Origin: DATDSR01 sp036517855
Lineage (GTDB): Bacteria; Patescibacteriota; Minisyncoccia; Phycocordibacterales; DATDSR01
Direction of reading: 5' to 3'
Length of the DNA stretch: 20,772 nt
Assembly (NCBI GenBank): GCA_036517855.1
Contig: DATDSR010000060.1
Coordinates: 1 to 20,772 of the forward strand
The position numbers were made by a program, and so were the translations under genes. Below, piece by piece: positions 1 through 5,614 of this stretch. Every line of letters begins with the position of its first letter. Position 1 is the first letter of the stretch. The notes below the pieces were generated by a model that had not been told where the DNA came from, did not search any database, and saw only the letters and a list, made by a program, of their open reading frames with translations.

Positions 1-1
1 C

Positions 2-121
2 CAAAAGATTGACCAAGATAAGCGCGAGAATCCGAGTGAGGGGGTGCTTGTAAACGATGTGCCGATAAGCCAGCGGTCCCACCGCCAAGTGGCGGAGCGA
101 CCGCAGAAATCCCGGCGGTGA
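2..121 (+). CDS. C-terminal tail of an upstream gene (partial, frame 2)
   Basis: An open frame enters from the left edge and runs 39 codons to a TGA at 119-121. Its first ~23 residues (containing ENPSEGVLVNDVPIS) look like ordinary protein; the last part reads through a palindromic GC-rich repeat as an Arg/Gln-rich tail ending KSRR. The TGA overlaps a GTG at 118-120 in the next frame, so this could be a gene end coupled to the following ORF by a GTGA overlap. Alternatively the gene was shifted from frame 2 into frame 1 near positions 60-75, and the following proline-rich ORF is its true C-terminus. No family recognised. Its place before prgI suggests a component of the secretion cluster. Confidence 0.45.
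   Translation, partial: QKIDQDKRENPSEGVLVNDVPISQRSHRQVAERPQKSRR
73..104. repeat. 32-nt palindromic repeat, copy A
   Basis: Outer arms GCGGTC/GACCGC and inner arms CCGCCA/TGGCGG form a hairpin. A diverged second copy lies at 256-287 inside the same proline-rich frame. The core resembles the palindromes inside prgI (CCGCC...GGCGG). Confidence 0.7.
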
Positions 122-450
122 AACCGCTGTATAGGCCAGAACCAACACCGAGTGTTGCCCCAACTCCCACGGCGCCAATGCCGATTATCGCTCCCAGATT
201 GGTTGTTCCTCCACCACCGCCCGCGGTCCCGGCGGTTAAATCGCTGGAGAACACAGCGGTTCCACCGCTTGATAGCGGAGTAACCGCTCCGGGGACAGTG
301 ATTCACGAGCAAAAGATGGTCGCTCCGGTAAACGTACAACCGACCACCACTGATATTTCACACGTAGTGATGGACCCACGAGTGAAGCTTGTCCCAGAGG
401 ATGTGAAGCAGCGCATTAATTCTGACCCCTATAAGGAACCCATCACATGA
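118..450 (+). CDS. Proline-rich protein or C-terminal part of a T4SS-associated protein
   Basis: This reads as 110 residues from GTG, with no Shine-Dalgarno sequence. Residues 1-65 are low-complexity Pro/Ala/Val (runs such as PPPPPAVPAV). The last ~35 residues are a better-ordered hydrophilic tail ending in DPYKEPIT. Frame 1 stays open and proline-rich upstream to position 40, and the palindromic repeat at 73-104 translates there much like the second copy at 256-287 (AVPP..SG.TA). This favours a longer frame-1 coding region joined by a frameshift to the frame-2 ORF at the left edge. It is the first gene of the + strand run leading into prgI. Function unknown; Pro-rich linkers of this kind often join a membrane anchor to a soluble tail, but that is inference. 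Confidence 0.5.
   Translation: MKPLYRPEPTPSVAPTPTAPMPIIAPRLVVPPPPPAVPAVKSLENTAVPPLDSGVTAPGTVIHEQKMVAPVNVQPTTTDISHVVMDPRVKLVPEDVKQRINSDPYKEPIT
256..287. repeat. 32-nt palindromic repeat, copy B
   Basis: Same length and arm layout as the copy at 73-104, sharing GCGGT, CCACCGC, GCGGAG and ACCGC, with a diverged centre. It is translated in frame as AVPPLDSGVTA, paralleling AVPPPSGGATA from copy A. Confidence 0.65.
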
Positions 451-516
451 TGGTAAATGTGCAATGGTAAATGTTGGGTGGGGATGGTAAAACTTAAATG
501 TTAAATGGTAAATGTA
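451..516 (+). repeat. TAAATGG-type AT-rich intergenic repeat (left of four-helix gene)
   Basis: Several imperfect units of ATGGTAAATG / TAAATGTTAAATGG fill the gap between the proline-rich ORF and the four-helix-bundle gene. The repeat supplies that gene's ATG at 505. Its right end (504-520) matches, in inverted orientation, the start of the repeat at 880-937. Confidence 0.75.
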
Positions 517-879
517 GATACAGAAAGAGGAAAGAGTAAAGACATTAAGATTAGAAGCTATGAATTCAGTGTTGAGTTGGTCAGATTCATACGTTCATTG
601 CCACGAGAGATACAGTTCAACCCTATAATCAACCAGCTAATCCGTTGTGGGACAAGCATTGGGGCAAATATTGCCGAAGCCCAAGGGGCACATACGCGCA
701 AAGATTTTGGCAACTTTTACGACATCGCCCTTAAATCAGGGCGAGAAACTATATATTGGCTAACCCTCTGTACGGATGGCCTTGGGCTAAATCAGCCGCA
801 AGTTGCTATACTTAACAAAGAAGCGGAAGAGCTCTCGCGCATGATTGGCGCCGGCCTCATTTCTCTTCGGAAACAATGA
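505..879 (+). CDS. Four helix bundle protein (23S rRNA intervening-sequence protein family)
   Basis: The 124-aa protein matches the four-helix-bundle family first seen in intervening sequences of 23S rRNA genes. The visible signature is an amphipathic start with YEFSVELVRFIRSLP, then the core LIRCGTSIGANIAEAQGA, then DFGNFYDIALKSGRETIYWL and a last helix rich in Glu/Leu (NKEAEELSRMI). Family members are small helical proteins thought to form pentamers; their biochemical role is not established. The ATG lies inside a TAAATGG repeat and has no Shine-Dalgarno sequence. The gene interrupts the secretion cluster and is bracketed by inverted copies of the same AT-rich repeat, consistent with a mobile cassette rather than a secretion component. 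Family assignment is confident; function is not. Confidence 0.88.
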   Translation: MVNVDTERGKSKDIKIRSYEFSVELVRFIRSLPREIQFNPIINQLIRCGTSIGANIAEAQGAHTRKDFGNFYDIALKSGRETIYWLTLCTDGLGLNQPQVAILNKEAEELSRMIGAGLISLRKQ

Positions 880-884
880 ATCTA

Positions 885-937
885 CCTTTACCATTTACGA
901 TTTACCATTCTTGTAACATTTACCATTTACCATTTCA
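885..937 (-). repeat. TAAATGG-type AT-rich intergenic repeat (right of four-helix gene, inverted)
   Basis: Read on the - strand this gives repeated AAATGGTAAATG units, so it is inverted relative to the copy at 451-516. It starts directly after the four-helix stop codon and ends before prgI. Confidence 0.75.
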
Positions 938-945
938 CATGCTTT

Positions 946-1368
946 ATGGTTTTTAAAGTTCCGCAATTTATAGAGGTTGAAGACAAAATCTTTGGGCCGC
1001 TTACTTTTAAGCAGTTTGTATACCTGGTGGGTGGGGCGGGGGCGGCTTTTCTCTTTTGGACATTTCTGCCCCACTTTATCGCCATATTCCCCATTGCGTT
1101 CTTTGCAGGTTTGGCCCTGGCCCTCGCTTTCTACAAGGTCAACAACCGGCCATTTGTTATACTGCTTGAGGCGTATGTAAGTTACTACCTAAATGGCAAG
1201 TTGTATCTGTGGCGGAAAGATCAAAAGCCAAAGGTTCCCGCCAAAGGCGGGTCCGCCTATGGCGGAAAGATTAAAGACAGGCCAAACATAGCGGTGCCGG
1301 TGCTCTCGGGAGACAAGTTACGCGATTTGGCTTGGAGTTTAGATGTGAATGAGAATGTGCAATCGTAA
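946..1368 (+). CDS. PrgI family protein (VirB3-like T4SS inner-membrane component)
   Basis: The 140-aa protein has the PrgI layout: a short N-terminus with FKVPQFIEVEDKIFGPLTFKQF, two membrane segments at about residues 22-41 and 44-65, then the conserved cytoplasmic stretch (NNRPF...YYLNGKLYLWRK). PrgI proteins occupy the VirB3 place in Gram-positive and CPR type IV systems and are encoded next to VirB4, as here. The C-terminus carries an in-frame insertion of two adjacent 15-nt palindromes (about residues 98-107, PAKGGSAYGG), followed by a copy of the preceding sequence (GGCGGAAAGAT). The stop codon lies inside a TAAATGG repeat. ATG at 946 is chosen; another ATG at 939 is in a different frame. 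Confidence 0.85.
   Translation: MVFKVPQFIEVEDKIFGPLTFKQFVYLVGGAGAAFLFWTFLPHFIAIFPIAFFAGLALALAFYKVNNRPFVILLEAYVSYYLNGKLYLWRKDQKPKVPAKGGSAYGGKIKDRPNIAVPVLSGDKLRDLAWSLDVNENVQS
1237..1266. repeat. Two adjacent 15-nt palindromes inside prgI
   Basis: CCCGCCAAAGGCGGG (1237-1251) is followed directly by TCCGCCTATGGCGGA (1252-1266). Each has perfect 6-bp arms and a 3-nt loop. The 30 nt equal ten codons, so the reading frame is kept. Confidence 0.85.
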
Positions 1369-1390
1369 ATGTTAAATGGTAAATGTAAAT
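1363..1390 (+). repeat. TAAATGG-type repeat between prgI and the TraC-like gene
   Basis: Units TAAATGTTAAATGG and TAAATG fill the junction. The prgI stop TAA (1366-1368) is part of the first unit. Confidence 0.75.
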
Positions 1391-1397
1391 AAATAAG

Positions 1398-2036
1398 ATG
1401 GCCAAAAGTGTTCAAGAATTCATCCCGATAGAAGAGATACGCGATGGCGTGATAATTATTAAAGGTGGGCAGTTGCGCTCTATCTTGCTTGCTTCATCCA
1501 TAAACTTTGACCTTAAGAGCGCGGATGAGCAGACGGCCATCTTGCAGCAGTATCAAGCCTTCTTAAACTCCCTCGACTTTCAAGTGCAGTTCTTCATCCA
1601 ATCGCGCAAGCTCAACATCAGGCCATACCTGGCTATCCTTGAGGCTAGGTACAAAGACCAGACAAACGATTTGATTAAAATCCAGACGCGCGAGTACATC
1701 GAGTTCATAAAGTCAGTGACCGAACAAACAAACGTAATGACCAAATCATTCTTCATCATAATCCCCTTCGCACCAGCCGTGTTTGGCAGTAAGAAGGGGG
1801 GCGGGATTCTCTCCTCTTTGTTCCCCAGTAAGAAGGGGAGCTCCCAAGCCGCCCAAGATGAGATGGAGAAGTTTGAGGAGAACCGCTCGCAAATGGAACA
1901 GCGCAAATCAATCGTAGTTCAAGGCCTTGCCCGCATCGGCATCCGCACTGTGAGCCTAGGCACTGAAGAGCTGGTCGAGCTCTTTTATAAAATCTTCAAT
2001 CCGGGCGACTCTAAAGTGCCCGCTTTGCAAAAGTAA
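1398..2036 (+). CDS. TraC-like protein (N-terminal VirB4/TraC-type domain, T4SS)
   Basis: The 212-aa protein starts MAKSVQEFIPIEEIRDGVIIIKGG and continues with a mixed alpha/beta domain (LRSILLASSINFDLKSADEQ, LDFQVQFFIQSRKLNIRPYL). This resembles the TraC-like domain that CPR genomes encode as a separate protein just before VirB4. It has no Walker motif. A central linker carries two Lys/Gly/Ser patches, GSKKGGG and PSKKGSS, around residues 131-153. By family context it should pair with the ATPase encoded 28 nt downstream, supplying the N-terminal docking part of VirB4 at the inner membrane. No Shine-Dalgarno sequence; repeats flank it on both sides. Confidence 0.75.
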   Translation: MAKSVQEFIPIEEIRDGVIIIKGGQLRSILLASSINFDLKSADEQTAILQQYQAFLNSLDFQVQFFIQSRKLNIRPYLAILEARYKDQTNDLIKIQTREYIEFIKSVTEQTNVMTKSFFIIIPFAPAVFGSKKGGGILSSLFPSKKGSSQAAQDEMEKFEENRSQMEQRKSIVVQGLARIGIRTVSLGTEELVELFYKIFNPGDSKVPALQK

Positions 2037-2064
2037 ATGTTAAATCGTAAATGGTAAATGTAAT
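2032..2064 (+). repeat. TAAATGG-type repeat between the TraC-like gene and virB4
   Basis: Contains TAAATGTTAAATCG and TAAATGGTAAATG units. The TAA stop of the upstream gene (2034-2036) again forms part of the first unit, and the ATPase ATG follows at 2065. Confidence 0.75.
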
Positions 2065-3876
2065 ATGAGCTTATTTGGCAAAAAGAAGGAGGACCCCAAG
2101 GCTGACTTAACAGCTATTTTGCCGGCCGAAATCTATCAGGCTGGGGTGATGGAATTGCGGGACATCATTGCTCCGGCGGCTCTTAAAGTAAATCCGAAAA
2201 GTTTGTCGCTCGGGTCTAAAATGGCTCGAACATATTTTGTTATTTCATATCCGCGCTTCTTAACACAAGGTTGGTTTGGCCCAATCATTAATTTGGACCG
2301 TATTTTTGACGTATCTATTTTCATTCATCCTATAGAGACTGGCAAAATCCTACGCACTTTGCAAAAGAAAGTGGCCGAGGTCCAAAGTCAAATCAGCGTG
2401 CGCGAGGAGAAGGGTTTGGTGCGCGACCCGATGCTCGATGTGGCCTACCAAGACATCGAGGAACTGCGCGACCAACTCCAGCAAGCCACCGAGAAGCTCT
2501 TCGATGTGGCTATGTATATCACACTCTATGGCGAGAGCGAGGATGATCTCGACAAAGCCGAGAACGAGGTCCGCTCAATCCTCGACTCCAAACTAGTCTA
2601 CATCAAGCCAGCTCTATTCCAACAAGAAGAGGGTTTCAAATCAGTTCTGCCTATCGCCACAGACTTGCTTGCAGTTAACACCAAGCTCAATTCCACACCT
2701 CTTTCAACAATTTTCCCCTTCACATCATTCGATCTTACAAGTGACAAGGGCATCTTGTATGGGATGAACAGGCACAACTCATCTCTTGTTTTGTTTGACC
2801 GCTTCGCTATGGAGAATTACAACTCTGTTATCTTCGCCCAAGCGGGCTCCGGCAAGTCATATCTTACCAAGCTCGAGATTCTGCGGAGTTTGATGTTTGA
2901 TACCGATGTTATTGTGATAGACCCCGAACGCGAGTACGAGCCTCTCTCGGGTGCGATGGGTGGCCGTTACTTCAACATCTCGCTCACATCCGAGCATCAC
3001 ATGAACCCATTTGACCTACCCATTCCAGGTCCCGACGAATCGGGAGCTGATATTTTGCGCAACAACATCATAAGCTTAGTAGGACTCTTTCGCATAATGC
3101 TTGGCGGTCTCTCGCCCGAGGAGGACGCTGTGCTCGATAACGCCATCAAAGAGACTTATGCTCTTAAAGATATCGGACCAGAGTCCGACTTTTCGAAAAT
3201 CGAGCCGCCACTCTTGTCGGATCTTGAGCTTGTGCTCGCGGGTATGGAGGGTGGCGAATCAATCGCCCAGCGATTATACAAATATACCAAAGGCTCGTGG
3301 GCAGGCTTTATGAATAAGCCCACCAACGTCGATATCAATAAGAAGTTTGTCGTCTTCTCGGTGCGAGATATGGAGGACGACCTCAAGCCTATCGCTATGT
3401 ACATTGTGATGCACCACATTTGGAACATTGTGCGCAAAATCCGCAAGAAGCGAGTGCTTGTAATTGATGAAGCCTGGTGGATGATGAAGAGCGACGACAC
3501 AGCCTCGTTCTTATTTGGACTAGCGAAAAGAGGGAGAAAATATTTCTTGGGCATCACCACCATCACTCAAGACGTAGGCGACTTCCTTAAGAGCCCCTAC
3601 GGCGTGCCGGTTATCACTAACTCGAGCATCCAGATTCTACTTAAACAATCTCCAGCAACAATCGATATCGTGCAAAGAACATTTAATCTAACCGATGAGG
3701 AAAAATATTTGCTTCTAGAATCCAGTGTGGGGGAGGGCATCTTCTTCGCTGGTCTTAAGCACGTAGCCTTGCGTGTAATCGCCTCGTATGTGGAAGACCA
3801 AATCATCACCAGCGATCCGTCACAGCTCCTTGCTATCAAAGCGGCCAAAGACGAATTCCGCTCCAGCCAAGTTTAA
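2065..3876 (+). CDS. virB4: VirB4/TraC-type conjugation ATPase
   Basis: The 603-aa protein is the energising ATPase of a type IV secretion/conjugation system. An N-terminal domain with a long charged coiled-coil-like stretch (about residues 95-150) precedes a RecA-type motor domain. Walker A is QAGSGKS at residues 259-265, followed by DVIVIDPEREYEPL. Walker B is VLVIDEAWW at 464-472, followed by ATTITQD-type motor features (GITTITQDVGDF, TNSSIQILLKQ). Length and motif order fit the VirB4/TraC family well. It acts at the cytoplasmic membrane and probably assembles with the PrgI and TraC-like proteins encoded just upstream. The next gene starts 4 nt after the stop, so they are co-transcribed. 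Confidence 0.92.
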   Translation: MSLFGKKKEDPKADLTAILPAEIYQAGVMELRDIIAPAALKVNPKSLSLGSKMARTYFVISYPRFLTQGWFGPIINLDRIFDVSIFIHPIETGKILRTLQKKVAEVQSQISVREEKGLVRDPMLDVAYQDIEELRDQLQQATEKLFDVAMYITLYGESEDDLDKAENEVRSILDSKLVYIKPALFQQEEGFKSVLPIATDLLAVNTKLNSTPLSTIFPFTSFDLTSDKGILYGMNRHNSSLVLFDRFAMENYNSVIFAQAGSGKSYLTKLEILRSLMFDTDVIVIDPEREYEPLSGAMGGRYFNISLTSEHHMNPFDLPIPGPDESGADILRNNIISLVGLFRIMLGGLSPEEDAVLDNAIKETYALKDIGPESDFSKIEPPLLSDLELVLAGMEGGESIAQRLYKYTKGSWAGFMNKPTNVDINKKFVVFSVRDMEDDLKPIAMYIVMHHIWNIVRKIRKKRVLVIDEAWWMMKSDDTASFLFGLAKRGRKYFLGITTITQDVGDFLKSPYGVPVITNSSIQILLKQSPATIDIVQRTFNLTDEEKYLLLESSVGEGIFFAGLKHVALRVIASYVEDQIITSDPSQLLAIKAAKDEFRSSQV

Positions 3877-3879
3877 GCT

Positions 3880-4566
3880 ATGTCAACCGCGGATAACCTT
3901 AAAACTGCCAAAGCCGGAGCCAAGGCGGCTAAGGCCGCGGCCACTGACATTACTAAGGGCCTATCCATAGGCAAAGCTCTGTTTGAGGGCTCTGGCTCCA
4001 AAATTGGTAACGGGACAGCTTTTTTGATGTGCGCGATTGCCCTTACTGTAGACGTTCTCGCTCTGCTCGCCTTAATACCACTCGTTGGTTGGATACTAGG
4101 CCCACTCATCTACATCCTTGGTTTAGGTATCTTTGGCTTGTGGTTCAAAACGGTGGGTGCGAATTTCTTTAGCGCGCGCGCCACGGTTTCTAAGGGCATA
4201 TCAGCGGTCTTGGAAATCATTCCTGAGATAAGCGCTATCATCCCCGGCACAACGATCAACGTGGTTGTAGCTATTGTTATAGTGCGCATGGAGGAATACG
4301 CAACCAAAGAGGCGGGCAAGGGTGAAAAGGGCAAACCCGAGGGAGTCAAAACCCAAACAACAAGTGGCCCAGACACAGGGGTTAAATCTCCAAAGCGCGC
4401 CCCCGAGACGCAGGGACTCGACAAGAACCCTGATAATACTGCTTACCAAGCATCCAGAAACTCTTTAGACAAAAACCCAGATAATACAGCCCTGGAAGGG
4501 TTACGAAACGCTAAGGTAAATACCGCAAGTAGCCGACGGACTAATCCACTAGAGGAAGCGGCGTAG
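3880..4566 (+). CDS. Membrane protein of the secretion cluster, unknown family
   Basis: The 228-aa protein has an Ala/Lys-rich amphipathic N-terminus (residues 1-30) and two closely spaced hydrophobic segments at about 47-67 and 69-89. A third weaker one lies around 122-136. A hydrophilic C-terminal tail of ~90 residues follows. The tail contains two copies of LDKNPDNTA at residues 180-188 and 196-204. The copies differ at several third-codon positions in the DNA, so the repeat has been kept at protein level. It sits 3 nt after virB4 and is probably an inner-membrane part of the same machine. I do not recognise a named family. Confidence 0.8.
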   Translation: MSTADNLKTAKAGAKAAKAAATDITKGLSIGKALFEGSGSKIGNGTAFLMCAIALTVDVLALLALIPLVGWILGPLIYILGLGIFGLWFKTVGANFFSARATVSKGISAVLEIIPEISAIIPGTTINVVVAIVIVRMEEYATKEAGKGEKGKPEGVKTQTTSGPDTGVKSPKRAPETQGLDKNPDNTAYQASRNSLDKNPDNTALEGLRNAKVNTASSRRTNPLEEAA

Positions 4567-4571
4567 TGGTT

Positions 4572-4587
4572 TTGTATAGTGTACAAT
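4572..4587 (+). promoter_or_regulatory. Possible promoter -10 / small inverted repeat before the secreted protein gene
   Basis: TTGTA and TACAA (4572-4576, 4582-4586) form an inverted repeat around TAGTG. The right arm gives TACAAT (4582-4587), a good -10 match ending 8 nt before ATG 4596. No convincing -35 is seen, so this is tentative. Confidence 0.3.
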
Positions 4588-4595
4588 TAAGGATA

Positions 4596-5612
4596 ATGGC
4601 GGAAGTGAAAAAGTATGTTTTGTACAGCCTGTTACTCGCACTTGTTTTTGTGAGTGGCAACTTGGCCCAAGCTCAGGGCATGCCCGGGTCTGATGGTTTA
4701 AATATGCAAGTCAGCCCTTCAGCACCGGCTCCAAACAGTCAGGTCAGTTTTGCTCTCACCAACTATTCTATCAACCTCCAGACCTCCGATATTCGTTGGC
4801 TTGTAAATGGCAAGCAAGCCTCACGTGGGGCGGGCTTCACAAGCTTCACTACCGTTACCGGAGCGCCCGGTTCAGTACTGACTATTTCGGTAATTGTCAC
4901 AACCACAGACGGTCAAACTCTCACCAAAGAGATTACTCTGCGCCCCGCCTTGCTCGATCTAATCTGGCAAGCGGATTCTGCCGTACCTCCACTCTATCGA
5001 GGCAAGGCTCTGCCCACAACCAAAAACTTAGTCAAGTTTGTGGCTATCCCTCACTTTGTGAATGCCGGGGTCGAGATCGACCAGAGCAAATTAGTTTACC
5101 AGTGGAGTCTAGAGTTTGACCCAACACCTACTGGCTCTGGTCTGGGCAAAAATACTTTCAGCACAAAAATCGTCGATCTGATAGGCGAAACTCGGGTGGG
5201 TGTTAAGGTATCAACTCTTGATGGCTCAATTGTGGCAAGCAAGAGTCTGGCCGTTTCACCATTCAACCCTTTAGTAAGCCTTGTGCGCATAGACGACCTC
5301 GAGGGGCCCGACCTCGCCCATCCACTTTCGGGCAATTACGACCTCACTGGTCCCGAGGTAACCTTGCGAACAGTGGGTTACTACTTCCCTAAAAGTCACG
5401 TCACCAAACCCGGTCTCAAATATAGCTTTGCGGTAAACGGCAAGCCCGCGATGGCAAGCGAGGTTGCGCCCGCTCTACTCACCTTGCGACAGGGCCCGGG
5501 GACGGGCTCGGGGCAGGCAGCTCTGTCAGCTGCGATTAACGACTCCTTCGACAGCATGATTAGCGCTGTGCGAAGTATCACACTCACATTTGGCAGTAAC
5601 TCGTTACAATAA
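4596..5612 (+). CDS. Secreted beta-rich protein with signal peptide, unknown family
   Basis: Starting at ATG 4596 gives 338 aa with a clear signal peptide: charged MAEVKK, hydrophobic core at about residues 7-21, and an AQA|QG cleavage site after residue 26. An in-frame GTG at 4566 would place 10 extra residues before it and is disfavoured; AAGGAT precedes the ATG. The mature protein is rich in beta-strand-like segments resembling Ig-like/PKD-like modules (VSFALTNYSINLQTSDIRWLVNG; LVYQWSLEFDP; FAVNGKPA). No catalytic motif is seen. Near the C-terminus (about residues 300-308) an in-frame GTGSGQAA is encoded by a repeat also found in yebC. It lies 2 nt before the next gene, so the two are probably made together as envelope-side parts of the secretion cluster. 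Confidence 0.75.
   Translation: MAEVKKYVLYSLLLALVFVSGNLAQAQGMPGSDGLNMQVSPSAPAPNSQVSFALTNYSINLQTSDIRWLVNGKQASRGAGFTSFTTVTGAPGSVLTISVIVTTTDGQTLTKEITLRPALLDLIWQADSAVPPLYRGKALPTTKNLVKFVAIPHFVNAGVEIDQSKLVYQWSLEFDPTPTGSGLGKNTFSTKIVDLIGETRVGVKVSTLDGSIVASKSLAVSPFNPLVSLVRIDDLEGPDLAHPLSGNYDLTGPEVTLRTVGYYFPKSHVTKPGLKYSFAVNGKPAMASEVAPALLTLRQGPGTGSGQAALSAAINDSFDSMISAVRSITLTFGSNSLQ
5501..5515 (+). repeat. TGSGQA-encoding dispersed repeat, copy 1
   Basis: GACGGGCTCGGGGCA occurs here and, exactly, on the - strand at 16945-16959 inside yebC. Both copies are read in the same phase as TGSGQA. Confidence 0.75.
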
Positions 5613-5614
5613 TT

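Noticed and set aside
451..2064. Regularly spaced TAAATGG repeats as a possible CRISPR array
   Set aside because: Units are 7-14 nt, imperfect and without unique spacers, separated by whole genes; no cas genes.
4566..4595. GTG start for the secreted protein
   Set aside because: It would put ten extra residues before the charged start of a normal signal peptide; ATG 4596 fits better.
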